Virus record (IMG/VR): IMGVR_UViG_3300037507_003457
Span: 1 to 51,746 of that record
Strand: one strand, 5' to 3'
From: a virus
DNA length: 51,746 bases
The notes under the pieces are model-generated. The model was not told the DNA's origin, did no database searches, and saw only the letters and a program-made list of their open reading frames with translations. This document shows, one piece after another, positions 9,238-16,222 of the stretch. Both the position numbers and the translations under genes were made by a program. The first letter of the stretch is position 1, and every line of letters begins with the position of its first letter.

Positions 9238-9600
9238 CTACCCTCCAACGTAAAGTCTAGCGCACTCGTTTATTTTTTCTTTGTTCAGCTTAGCCGAGAC
9301 CCTTTTTACAAAACTGACATTGCAGCCCAGATTTTTAGAGACCGTGTTGCAGCTGTGTCCCGCATTCAACTGAGCGATAACTTCCTTACCCAGGAATGTT
9401 GAAAGTGCCCGTTGTTCAATACGTTTACGAATTTCAGCGTACTGACCGGCAGAAGCAAAGCTTTTTATAATCTGCTGAACCCGTTGCTTCGAAATATTGA
9501 ATTTTTTACCTATTTCAGCGTAGCTCTTCCCCTCCATCAAATAATCGTAAATATCCGCAAAACGCTGTTTAGCTTCCGGCGAAGGACAAAGACGACCCAT
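9238..9600 (-). CDS. Helix-turn-helix DNA-binding regulator
   Basis: 120 aa. Residues about 24-48 (KSYAEIGKKFNISKQRVQQI) form a sigma-70 region 4-like helix-turn-helix. A second helical segment (CNTVSKNLGCNVSFVKRVSAKL) resembles another HTH near residues 80-105. It lies next to the divergent non-coding region with repeated AACG(T/C)(G/A)AATTTCG elements, so it is a reasonable candidate to bind there and control the plus-strand cluster. Target not shown. Confidence 0.7.
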   Translation of the reverse strand: MGRLCPSPEAKQRFADIYDYLMEGKSYAEIGKKFNISKQRVQQIIKSFASAGQYAEIRKRIEQRALSTFLGKEVIAQLNAGHSCNTVSKNLGCNVSFVKRVSAKLNKEKINECARLYVGG

Positions 9601-9624
9601 AATCAGCTTGAAACTGAGTCGACC

Positions 9625-9789
9625 TTACCCAGCATCTACTTTGGTGTCAACCTCACGATGCTGATAAAACTCTTCAGCTATACGCCAAGCTGGGATATTT
9701 AACTTCATAGCTCTGCGGCGACACTCCGCCCAGAACTCCTCATCAGACAGGTCTATAGCTGCACTTGGTTTTAAGCTTGCTGTAGGCAT
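9625..9789 (-). CDS. Small hypothetical protein (54 aa)
   Basis: ATG at 9789, TAA at 9625-9627. It encodes a helix-rich protein (IDLSDEEFWAECRRRAMKLN, then IPAWRIAEEFYQHREV). AGGGATGGG precedes the start at ribosome-binding distance. The hydrophobic/charged periodicity looks like a real small protein, possibly DNA-binding. No family recognised. It is the minus-strand gene closest to the divergent regulatory region. Confidence 0.55.
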   Translation of the reverse strand: MPTASLKPSAAIDLSDEEFWAECRRRAMKLNIPAWRIAEEFYQHREVDTKVDAG

Positions 9790-10174
9790 GACCCATCCCT
9801 AGAAGATGTTGTTCGTATATTACCAGATATTCCAGAAAAAGCGTAGTTTTGTACTCTTTGCCCTATAGTCGACAGTACGCGGGTTGCCACGGCTGCAAAA
9901 ACCAAAACACCGTGTTTCAAAACTATCTCCAGAAGCCCGTTTACTTAACGTGAATTTCGTTTTAAAACGTGCTTAGTTATATATTTAAAATTATATTATA
10001 AGTAATATGCGCTAACGCAAATTTCGCTGCAGTTAAATACTGTAAAACTTGCCGGTCAGGCGAAATTTACGTTAAGTAATCTAATGATTGAGGAGAAAAT
10101 CAAAAAAGGGAGCACGAACGGCTAAGCTACCTACATGGTGCGCTGTGTGCGTTCCGTGCGTTGTGTGAGCTCAA
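9790..10174 (+). promoter_or_regulatory. Divergent intergenic region; candidate origin/operator
   Basis: 385 bases without a convincing gene between the leftward and rightward transcription units. It contains a 19-nt inverted repeat, an additional direct copy of its core, an AT-rich stretch (about 9975-10010), a TTGCCCTATAGT element at 9858-9869 resembling promoter motifs elsewhere in the window, a small CAGT-5-ACTG hairpin at 10030-10042 and a GT-rich run just before the ATG at 10175. Very short ORFs at 10084-10125 and 10135-10218 could be leader peptides but are not supported. Confidence 0.6.
9941..10079. repeat. Inverted repeat with iteron-like core
   Basis: The left arm 9941-9959 (TTACTTAACGTGAATTTCG) and the right arm 10061-10079, read on the minus strand, match at 18 of 19 positions. 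A third copy of the core, AACGCAAATTTCGC, lies in direct orientation at 10014-10027. The consensus is AACG(T/C)(G/A)AATTTCG(T/C). The spacing and AT-rich centre fit a replication origin or a looped operator. Confidence 0.75.
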
Positions 10175-10861
10175 ATGAGTACATCCGTATTCCTAACCCA
10201 GTACCTCGGGATCCTTGAACCCGTCCTTTCAGAGCCTCCAGGAGGCATTCCGGACGAAACACGAGAGCTAGGCAACTTCGAGTTGGCTGTCTACGGGCAG
10301 ACCGGTGTCCTCCTCTGCCAGTGCGGGCGCCAGGACCCGATAGCCCTTCGGATGCGCGACGTGGCCCACGCTGCTCCGATTCGGGGCCTGATGGCCTGTC
10401 CTGCCTGCGTTGCCGAATCCCGCACCAACCCTGGTCGTTCGAAGCTGATCCAGGCTTGGTTCCGGCGCCGCAAACTGGCGATAAACCCTGATCAGCACTT
10501 ATATCTTCCTGAGTCCTTGCACCGCCTGGTCGACGACGAGGAGATCATGCGCCCGCGTCGCTACATATATAAGGTGTTTTTTGATTGCGACTTGACTACG
10601 GAAGATAAAGTTCTGTGTTCGTGCGGGGATCAATCCTGTTTAAATCCTTATCACATGATGATCGGTAAAAGTCCTGCGCGTAAAATGACACCAGAAATGC
10701 TGGAGGCTGTACAAGCATGGCTAAAGAACGGCAAAACGACCAAATCGGTGGTGGAATTGCTCAAAATAAAATTTCAAAAGTCGTTTTCTATTCGGACTAT
10801 ACAATTGCTAAAAAAAGAGTTTCAGCAATCAGGCTTTACGAAGAGCTCGTTCAGCTGTTAG
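10175..10861 (+). CDS. Zinc/HNH-like DNA-binding protein with C-terminal HTH
   Basis: 228 aa. It has three Cys-rich segments: LLCQCGRQ (about 47-54), ACPACVAE (about 73-80) and CSCGDQSCLNPYHM (about 147-160). The last is the C-x4-C-x-NPxH signature of HNH-type zinc folds. The C-terminus (KTTKSVVELLKIKFQKSFSI...) looks like an HTH. The usual HNH catalytic DH/EH pair is not evident, so it may bind rather than cut DNA. It is the first gene of the plus-strand cluster. A run of seven A near its 3' end may allow a -1 frameshift into the next frame. Confidence 0.55.
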   Translation: MSTSVFLTQYLGILEPVLSEPPGGIPDETRELGNFELAVYGQTGVLLCQCGRQDPIALRMRDVAHAAPIRGLMACPACVAESRTNPGRSKLIQAWFRRRKLAINPDQHLYLPESLHRLVDDEEIMRPRRYIYKVFFDCDLTTEDKVLCSCGDQSCLNPYHMMIGKSPARKMTPEMLEAVQAWLKNGKTTKSVVELLKIKFQKSFSIRTIQLLKKEFQQSGFTKSSFSC

Positions 10862-11049
10862 TATTTCGCCAACCTCTTTCCACGAAAGAGATACGCAGTG
10901 AGTTGTATTCACCTAAGGACAACTTACTGAGGGCTTTAAAATCCCTAGTACAACTTGATTTGGTACGAAAAATCTCTTTCGAAACGCATACGCTGTATGT
11001 GCTAAATGGAGAGTACAATTCGTTAATTAAAACTACACTTGGATTATGA
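10717..11049 (+). CDS. Winged-helix-like protein, possibly made by -1 frameshift
   Basis: Residues about 36-105 (VSAIRLYEELVQLLVFRQPL, STKEIRSELYSPKDNLLRAL, then KSLVQLDLVRKISFETHTLY) have the pattern of a winged-helix domain. The first 35 residues from the ATG at 10717 overlap the upstream gene by 145 nt and look unlike a folded domain. GGAGG lies about 12 nt before this ATG. No other start is present in frame between 10717 and the domain. A -1 shift at A-AAA-AAA (10810-10816) would instead fuse this domain to the upstream protein. The stop overlaps the next start (ATGA). Confidence 0.6.
   Translation: MAKERQNDQIGGGIAQNKISKVVFYSDYTIAKKRVSAIRLYEELVQLLVFRQPLSTKEIRSELYSPKDNLLRALKSLVQLDLVRKISFETHTLYVLNGEYNSLIKTTLGL
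10808..10817 (+). other. Candidate -1 slippery site (CTA AAA AAA G)
   Basis: In the frame of the 10175 gene the codons are CTA AAA AAA GAG. Slipping back one base on A-AAA-AAA gives AGA GTT TCA, which enters exactly at the start of the winged-helix region. The unshifted frame stops 14 codons later. No strong downstream stem-loop is obvious. Transcriptional slippage on the A7 run is an alternative. Confidence 0.4.
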
Positions 11050-11477
11050 ACACAGAACTCGATAAGAAGCCCTTTCGGTGGGATGACGAATACGTTATTG
11101 AAAATCTTCCTACATGGATTTACACAGATAATGATCAACCACGCTCGATAAACGAGTGCAGGGCCAAGATCTCCTCTGTCGAATACACAATCGAAGACAT
11201 CGACTTACAGATTCAGATACGAGATCTGGAATTAAAAACAGGTAACAGTCGTCATCAGTCCTCTTTCGATTTCGATAAGTGGAAAACTCAAGCGTTGCGA
11301 GCTAGGCAGACACATCTGTATCTTCTGAACGCTTATAAATACTGGTTGATCCTTAACGAAAAAGAACCGGATCCTAAGTATTTAGATAAAAAACTGAATC
11401 AGATCATTAAACTGCTAATAGAGGAGCCTGCTGATTTTGAACAACAACTCGCAGCACTCTACGATTTGCCTGCGTAA
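11046..11477 (+). CDS. Hypothetical helical protein in the plus-strand cluster
   Basis: 143 aa, highly charged. Residues about 35-75 (INECRAKISSVEYTIEDIDL, QIQIRDLELK) predict a coiled coil, followed by helices (YLLNAYKYWLILNE). It starts with ATGA overlapping the preceding stop and its 3' end overlaps the next gene by 41 nt, so it is part of a tightly coupled operon. No family recognised. Confidence 0.65.
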   Translation: MNTELDKKPFRWDDEYVIENLPTWIYTDNDQPRSINECRAKISSVEYTIEDIDLQIQIRDLELKTGNSRHQSSFDFDKWKTQALRARQTHLYLLNAYKYWLILNEKEPDPKYLDKKLNQIIKLLIEEPADFEQQLAALYDLPA

Positions 11478-11886
11478 CAGGAATCACATAAAAACCGATA
11501 CGGTTTGCGAGGAGTGCCTGAAAACAATAAATAATTTTGCCTGCGAACCACAGCTGCAGGACGTTGAGCCCGAACTCCGGGCTCTTTTTACGCAGCTAAC
11601 TGCTCAAAACCGAGACCTATATACGTGTTGGAAAAGCTCTTACAAAACAATTACGGTTCTTGGTAAACGCCTGAATATAGAGAACGTCTACTACAACTTT
11701 TATAAGGGTGACATCGGAAACTTTGCTTTAAAACGAATTTGCGGAACAATTGGGTGTGTAAATCCAGCTCACCACAAATCACGCTTTGAGGCTGAAACAA
11801 TCAAAAAGAAAGTGCAAAGTGGATTTAACAGAAAATTAAAAAACATGAGTGAGCTATCCACAGCGGAATGGCTGCGCCAACCTTAG
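11437..11886 (+). CDS. HNH-like zinc protein
   Basis: 149 aa from a TTG start at 11437 preceded by GAGGAG. It contains CEECLKTINNFAC (a CxxC knuckle) and CGTIGCVNPAH (about residues 105-115), the C-x4-C-x-NPxH signature also present in the 10175 gene. The pattern suggests an HNH/zinc fold, but without a clear catalytic histidine pair it may be only a DNA-binding relative. The 41-nt overlap with the previous gene, out of frame, supports co-expression. Confidence 0.55.
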   Translation: MNNNSQHSTICLRNRNHIKTDTVCEECLKTINNFACEPQLQDVEPELRALFTQLTAQNRDLYTCWKSSYKTITVLGKRLNIENVYYNFYKGDIGNFALKRICGTIGCVNPAHHKSRFEAETIKKKVQSGFNRKLKNMSELSTAEWLRQP

Positions 11887-12025
11887 ACTTCTGTCACTGG
11901 CTTTCGTAAGAAAGGCCGAAAGTCAGTATATTGGGGTACGCTCGGTTTTAGCCTTTTCCCGAGTGTGGCAACTGAACTCCATTGCCCGGCGCCGGGGGAT
12001 GGGGCAGCCCCAAATTACTTAAATT
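11887..12025 (+). other. Hairpin-rich leader between plus-strand genes
   Basis: 139 bases with no ORF and four strong hairpins or palindromes in tandem: 11897-11926 (10-bp stem CTGGCTTTCG/CGAAAGTCAG, one G-U), 11938-11945 with 11959-11966 (8 bp, one G-U), a perfect 12-nt palindrome CCCGGCGCCGGG at 11985-11996, and GGGGCAGCCCC at 12001-12011. No T-run follows, so a simple intrinsic terminator is unlikely. It could be a structured 5' leader or small RNA for the gene at 12026. Confidence 0.5.
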
Positions 12026-12349
12026 ATGGAAGTTGAATCCCGAGAACTCCTGAGTCTGCTGCAAAGCATCGATGTATCGCTGCAGATTTTGGCGCAAAAC
12101 AAAACAAAAGCAGCAAAAACTGTATTTGTGTCAAAGAAAGTGATCGCCTCTCGCTTAGGCGTGCCTCCTGTAACAATCGACAAGCTGATCTACCAAGGAA
12201 TTACATCAGGTGGTAAATCCGGCCTTGTTGAACTGCGTCATTACTGTAAGCTAGATCCGACAGAACAAAATACGTCTAACTTTCTGTTCGATCCCGTGCA
12301 AATAACCACGGACGCTTGGGCTTCTTTCACTAACTACGACAATGTTTAA
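12026..12349 (+). CDS. HTH-containing small protein
   Basis: 107 aa. An N-terminal helix (LLSLLQSIDVSLQILAQNK) is followed by KKVIASRLGVPPVTIDKLIYQGI (about 40-62), which has the spacing of an excisionase/MerR-type helix-turn-helix, and SGLVELRHY as a possible wing. Likely a small transcription factor. It is preceded by the hairpin-rich leader and overlaps the next gene by 8 nt. Confidence 0.55.
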   Translation: MEVESRELLSLLQSIDVSLQILAQNKTKAAKTVFVSKKVIASRLGVPPVTIDKLIYQGITSGGKSGLVELRHYCKLDPTEQNTSNFLFDPVQITTDAWASFTNYDNV

Positions 12350-12758
12350 TTCAAACAAAACAAAACAAGCATTTAAAAACGTCTTTGGATTCTCAGAAAT
12401 TCAAAATCGCATCGCTTTAAACACGGTCAAGATGATCGTGGGCGATATGGTGACTTTGTACTCAGAGTTCAAGAAAAATGAAGGGTCCGGAGCTCTGTTT
12501 TTTATCCCTTCGAATCCGAAGTGTTCACGCTATGTGACAATCTCGGACATCCAAAAAGACATCATTTTGTCTGAGGAGTTGATGGACAAACCTCTGACAG
12601 AATTTCTACGCAAATTGGGAAATATCGTCGAAAAACACGAAGACGAAGAGAAACCCATCGTGGTGCTGGTGACAGAGAGCGGTATGAGTATTCATATCGT
12701 TAATCCTGACGAAGTTTCTGACAACATCACGGATTATTTGACCGATGCCGCTAGCTAG
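12342..12758 (+). CDS. Hypothetical protein
   Basis: 138 aa, mixed alpha/beta (VKMIVGDMVTLYSEFKKN, KPIVVLVTESGMSIHIVNPD). No catalytic motif or family recognised. It overlaps the preceding gene by 8 nt and the following Dam-like gene by 14 nt, so it is clearly inside the operon. Confidence 0.6.
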   Translation: MFNSNKTKQAFKNVFGFSEIQNRIALNTVKMIVGDMVTLYSEFKKNEGSGALFFIPSNPKCSRYVTISDIQKDIILSEELMDKPLTEFLRKLGNIVEKHEDEEKPIVVLVTESGMSIHIVNPDEVSDNITDYLTDAAS

Positions 12759-13323
12759 TGTCGATTTTGTTTCCCCGCCAGAAGTTATTGCAACTACGAC
12801 GGCATTTTTTGACGGGGAAATAGCACTCGATCCGGCATCAAGTGTCAGTGCCAATAAGTTAGTCTGTGCATCTAAATTTTTTACGTACGAAGACAGCGGA
12901 TTAAATCAAATTTGGCGAGCTAAAAACGTTTATTTGTTTCCGCCACGGGATTTTTTATTAGGTAGCGAGCAACCGGCGGACGCCTACTTGTTTAGAAAGC
13001 GGAGGCGCTTTCAAAAGTCTGCACAGCGGGTGTGGCTAGAGGAATGCAAACGAAAGTATCTAAGACAAGAGTTCGACGAAGCGATCGTTTTTTTAACTTC
13101 TACAGAAGTGGCTTTGTTGACGACTCAAAAACTTGAAATTGACTTTCCGCTGTGCATACTTAGAGACAGACCAAATTTGTATATAGATACACCTGAGTTA
13201 AATAAACTTGATAACACAAGATGCCTTGGATTTGTTTATTACTTTCCCAGCTCTATAAACACTGAGAAACGTATATACGACTTTAGTAACCTCTATAGTA
13301 ACCTTGGTCGGGTGTTTGTTTGA
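12745..13323 (+). CDS. Dam-like N6-adenine methyltransferase family protein, catalytic motif altered
   Basis: 192 aa. The order of motifs matches phage Dam-type methylases: FDGEIALDPASSVSANKLV (DPAS at 29-32), FFTYEDSGLNQIW (about 45-57), NVYLFPPRDF (61-70), then a conserved C-terminal strand/helix region ending FSNLYSNLGRV. Active members have NPPY or DPPY at the catalytic loop; here it is F-P-P-R (65-68). The protein is therefore either inactive or uses a changed motif. Its 3' end overlaps the convergent gene at 13283 by 41 nt. Confidence 0.65.
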   Translation: MPLASVDFVSPPEVIATTTAFFDGEIALDPASSVSANKLVCASKFFTYEDSGLNQIWRAKNVYLFPPRDFLLGSEQPADAYLFRKRRRFQKSAQRVWLEECKRKYLRQEFDEAIVFLTSTEVALLTTQKLEIDFPLCILRDRPNLYIDTPELNKLDNTRCLGFVYYFPSSINTEKRIYDFSNLYSNLGRVFV

Positions 13324-13588
13324 TTGGATCAGGCGTATCGTAAGTTTCGTCTGGTCCAAACTTATCATTCGCTCCAAAACCTAATCCCACGGCGACGTTG
13401 CGCATTTTGCGGAACATTCGCGTACGCATTAATCTACGGGTTCTTTCGTCAGAACCTTCCGCCCAGACTTTACCGGCTAAACGAATATCGGATCGCTGTC
13501 GATAACGGTAATCATGTTTAGCAAACGGCGCTTCGGCGTGAAAATTAACTTCACGCTCATGAAACGAAGGACGTTTTACATTAAACAT
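13283..13588 (-). CDS. Hypothetical basic protein, virion strand
   Basis: 101 aa, Arg-rich middle (GSDERTRRLMRTRMFRKMRN) and a Gly/Asp/Tyr-rich tail. It begins MFNVKRPSFHEREVNFHAEA. No domain recognised. It overlaps the next minus-strand gene by 8 nt, which supports its reality, and overlaps the plus-strand methylase-like gene tail to tail. Confidence 0.55.
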   Translation of the reverse strand: MFNVKRPSFHEREVNFHAEAPFAKHDYRYRQRSDIRLAGKVWAEGSDERTRRLMRTRMFRKMRNVAVGLGFGANDKFGPDETYDTPDPIKQTPDQGYYRGY

Positions 13589-14138
13589 TATAGTCCGTGT
13601 ACTGCGAATAACCCAGCTTACCTCGATTCAACTCAGTCTTAATTGGAGGGTTAGTAGCTAACCTCATAATCTCGGGATCTAAAGCTAAATTAGTTGCGCT
13701 GCTTTCAGCCAAGCTTCGCGCTATTTGAGGACCCGCTAAAAGAGTGCGGTAAAGATCCGCAGAAGTCTTACGCCCCACATCACTTACACCTTGTGTAAAA
13801 GCTCCTGCAGATTGTAGAAGAGATTTATTTAAACCCTCAGCAGATTCTGAACCGATAAGTCCAGGTCTAAAATTTAATAATGCTGGTTCATATTTCTTTG
13901 TTAAATCCGCTAAATAATTTTTATAATCTTCACGGGTTCCAGTGACATATTCGGTCGGAGTTCTTCCGGCCATCGCACTTAAAACAGGAATAGCCTCTTT
14001 AGCTTTGGTTTCGTACGTAGTGGCTTTGTCACCAACGTCTTTTACAAGTTCTTTTTGACGTTCATAGGCTTCATTAGCAGCATTTTGAATTGCTTCTCGC
14101 GCAGCACGACTTTCTCTAACGGCTGGTGACTCGCCCAT
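13581..14138 (-). CDS. Hypothetical helical virion-associated protein
   Basis: 185 aa, long amphipathic helices with Ala/Glu/Lys (SRAAREAIQNAANEAYERQK, ATTYETKAKEAIP) and a less ordered C-terminus (NLALDPEIMRLATNPP). This composition is common in phage internal or ejected proteins. It lies directly downstream of the lysin gene on the same strand. Function inferred from context only. Confidence 0.55.
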   Translation of the reverse strand: MGESPAVRESRAAREAIQNAANEAYERQKELVKDVGDKATTYETKAKEAIPVLSAMAGRTPTEYVTGTREDYKNYLADLTKKYEPALLNFRPGLIGSESAEGLNKSLLQSAGAFTQGVSDVGRKTSADLYRTLLAGPQIARSLAESSATNLALDPEIMRLATNPPIKTELNRGKLGYSQYTDYNV

Positions 14139-14198
14139 GTGTACAAAAAACTCCTAGCTTTAGTTTACAGAAATTACCGATAAACAGTCGAGTTTCAC

Positions 14199-15446
14199 TT
14201 ATCCTCGTCCGCTTAAAGGACTTGATCCTCGGGTTAGGTGCAGCAGCTGCACTTCACCTTTTCCAGGAATCTGAACACCTACAGTGTACCCACCGGCTCC
14301 TGTATCGCCATAGCTCCTGACTAATTTAGCTCCACCTGTTGTATAAATAGGGGTTCCGGCACCGACACCTATGTCGATTCCTCTGTGAAACGAACTAGCA
14401 CCCGCAGTTGGGGCAGTTCGTGGACCATAAGGGCTGGTTAATGGAAGCTCGCTAGGGCGTTTATTTCCAATGAGTAAATACTGATCTAATTCTTGAGGCG
14501 AAATAGGTTGACCACTTGCGTATCGAATATCTAAATGTGGTCCCGTACTAACACCTGTACTACCTGTACGAGCGACAAACCCCATACCAGTCGTAGGTGT
14601 GTTTCTGCTAACTACATCATTCTCGTTTAACGATGCTTCAAGTTGAGCTGCTCGATCGTTAAACGATTTTACAGTCGCATAACCTTCAATCAGTTGTCCG
14701 GGTATCTGCGTAATACTGGAAACAAGATCCGTATCGTCTGCCCCTGCTGCTTGAATAGCCAACTGTTGATATTTCGCAGCAACTTCAGGATCTTCAGCAA
14801 GAGCCGCAGCTTGTAAATAATCAGCAGCTTTGTCGCCCACGGAGCTCTGAGGCCCCATCACCTTGGTGCCGAACTGTTTTAAAACATTCCCCATTGTCTC
14901 AACAAAGCTCATCCGAGGAAGTTTTGCGGGAGCTTTAGCCGTCGTAGTCGGTTGCCCTTCTAATCCGATAGGAGATGCCTGTCCGTAGACACGCTGTAAA
15001 TCACTAAAGGATTTAACAGGTTGGCCATAGTAGCTAGCACCACTCAATGTGGGTAATGACGCCCACTCTGGAGCTAATGCAGCGGACACTCGCGGACTAA
15101 AACCCTCTTTCTGAAGGACAGCGAGACCTCCTAGAGGCATTAAGCGGTTCCGGATACCACGCAGAGCTGCTAAATCTTGTTCACGCGGACCAAAAGATCC
15201 GAGACCAAGCGCTTTTGCGTGAGACTCCCAAGTTCCAGGAAGAAACTGATAGGCTCCAGCTGCCCTGCTTCTACCTTTATATAAAGTATTCGGATGACGG
15301 CTTAAATCCGATAAAGTTCCTCCACCAAAAGTAACAGCATATGGATTTTTTGCTCCGCCAGTACCTTCGGCATAACGAAGTACAGCCAATAACCGTTGAG
15401 CTTCAGGCGTAAATCGAGCTCGTTCTAATAACTCTTTTTCGGTCAT
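14199..15446 (-). CDS. Two-domain peptidoglycan hydrolase: lambda-R-like muramidase plus M23-like peptidase
   Basis: 415 aa. Residues about 17-110 match the lambda-type endolysin/transglycosylase pattern: LRYAEGTGG with a candidate catalytic Glu27, NPYAVTFGG, and RAAGAYQFLPGTW. A helical linker follows. The C-terminus has M23/LytM pieces in unusual order: TGPHLDIRY (302-309) comes before SPYGPR...FHRGIDIG (H354, D358) and QLLHL (H403). In ordinary M23 proteins the GxHLHF motif is last. It probably degrades peptidoglycan (glycan strand and peptide cross-link) during entry or lysis. No holin was recognised nearby. Confidence 0.8.
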   Translation of the reverse strand: MTEKELLERARFTPEAQRLLAVLRYAEGTGGAKNPYAVTFGGGTLSDLSRHPNTLYKGRSRAAGAYQFLPGTWESHAKALGLGSFGPREQDLAALRGIRNRLMPLGGLAVLQKEGFSPRVSAALAPEWASLPTLSGASYYGQPVKSFSDLQRVYGQASPIGLEGQPTTTAKAPAKLPRMSFVETMGNVLKQFGTKVMGPQSSVGDKAADYLQAAALAEDPEVAAKYQQLAIQAAGADDTDLVSSITQIPGQLIEGYATVKSFNDRAAQLEASLNENDVVSRNTPTTGMGFVARTGSTGVSTGPHLDIRYASGQPISPQELDQYLLIGNKRPSELPLTSPYGPRTAPTAGASSFHRGIDIGVGAGTPIYTTGGAKLVRSYGDTGAGGYTVGVQIPGKGEVQLLHLTRGSSPLSGRG

Positions 15447-15480
15447 TGCGTACCGTAACCTTTATCGCCGTAATTCGATT

Positions 15481-15741
15481 CTAGACGCTTTCAGTTTGCG
15501 GTTCTTCATCGTCAAAAATACTCATGTTGGTATCTATAAGGACACCAACTTCTTGCATCACCGTTTTATAAGCTCGCTCACGGCAGATAAGACGAAACAC
15601 CGTGGTCCAAAAGAAATTGTCGCGCTCGGGCCCAGATTTCAACGCGTGAGCCTTGCTTCGGATGCGTGTCAGCGTGAACTCGTCTTCCAGGGTCAGCCCG
15701 CAGGAGAGGTGGTTATGCCCCTTCGAATTTTTCCGGCCCAT
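15481..15741 (-). CDS. Hypothetical protein (86 aa)
   Basis: Helical, with GLTLEDEFTLTRIRSKAHAL and FWTTVFRLICRERAYKTVM, ending in an acidic tail. No family recognised. Located between the lysin and the conserved YWSCKMW protein on the same strand. Confidence 0.5.
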   Translation of the reverse strand: MGRKNSKGHNHLSCGLTLEDEFTLTRIRSKAHALKSGPERDNFFWTTVFRLICRERAYKTVMQEVGVLIDTNMSIFDDEEPQTESV

Positions 15742-15845
15742 GATCCGAGGTCATCTAAATACAGCATAGCTGTAACAAAAAATTTCCGCTCTAGCCGTAT
15801 ACTAACGTTTTCTTAGTATTTCTATTTAACACTACGTTGTTAAAA

Positions 15846-16103
15846 TTACCACATTTTACAAGACCAGTAACCTGGCGTTAGCTTGCTCTTCTTTTCATCA
15901 CAGTTATGACGTGCTCTAAAGTTCTTTCTACGTTCTGGGTCGTCACTACGGTTCTCCATGTTTGCATCACCGAAGCGAACTAAGCGCACCTGATCGCCTT
16001 CTTTTGCAGCCACAGCGTATTGTTTCCCGCCCTGAATATCACGCTTTGGAGAGTTGTAGTTTTTGAAAACTTCTCCAGCAAGACGAATTGTCATGAGACT
16101 CAT
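15846..16103 (-). CDS. Conserved phage protein with KQYAVAAKEGD and YWSCKMW motifs
   Basis: 85 aa. The body (KQYAVAAKEGDQVRLVRFGD, NMENRSDDPERRKNFRARHN, then CDEKKSKLTPGYWSCKMW) matches a small protein found in very many aquatic tailed phages, with an invariant RARHxCD...KxTxxYWSCKxW. The fixed Cys/His pattern suggests a small metal-binding or cross-linked fold. Its function is not established; it is often near head genes. Confidence 0.75.
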   Translation of the reverse strand: MSLMTIRLAGEVFKNYNSPKRDIQGGKQYAVAAKEGDQVRLVRFGDANMENRSDDPERRKNFRARHNCDEKKSKLTPGYWSCKMW

Positions 16104-16164
16104 GAGCTCCTAATTGATTATACCGATTGAAACCTTAAAAAGGCATTACGATCAACTTCTAACG

Positions 16165-16192
16165 TTGCAACACATGAAATCAGGGTTACTAT
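16165..16192 (+). promoter_or_regulatory. Candidate promoter for the HTH-dps pair
   Basis: TTGCAA (16165-16170), 16-nt spacer, TACTAT (16187-16192), 30 nt before the ATG at 16223. Each box matches the sigma-70 consensus at four of six positions, so this is only a weak candidate. Confidence 0.3.
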
Positions 16193-16222
16193 GTCACAGT
16201 TGCTTCCTGTTAAAAGCACCAA

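Noticed and set aside
9858-9880. T7-like promoter (ACTATAGGG on the minus strand)
   Set aside because: Only the last part of the T7 consensus is matched, and no single-subunit RNA polymerase is in the window. The plus-strand reading fits the TGCT...TATA-N-T element better.
10084-10218. Leader peptides of 13 and 27 codons before the gene at 10175
   Set aside because: They start with ATG but have poor ribosome-binding sites and no conserved feature; too short to support.
11046-11138. Minus-strand ORF from 10851 to 11138 as a gene
   Set aside because: It runs antisense to the plus-strand operon, which has overlapping starts and stops and domain-like proteins; no support for the reverse frame.
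11887-12025. glnA-type glutamine riboswitch or downstream-peptide motif
   Set aside because: The hairpins do not match the remembered conserved sequences of those motifs; left as an unassigned structured leader.
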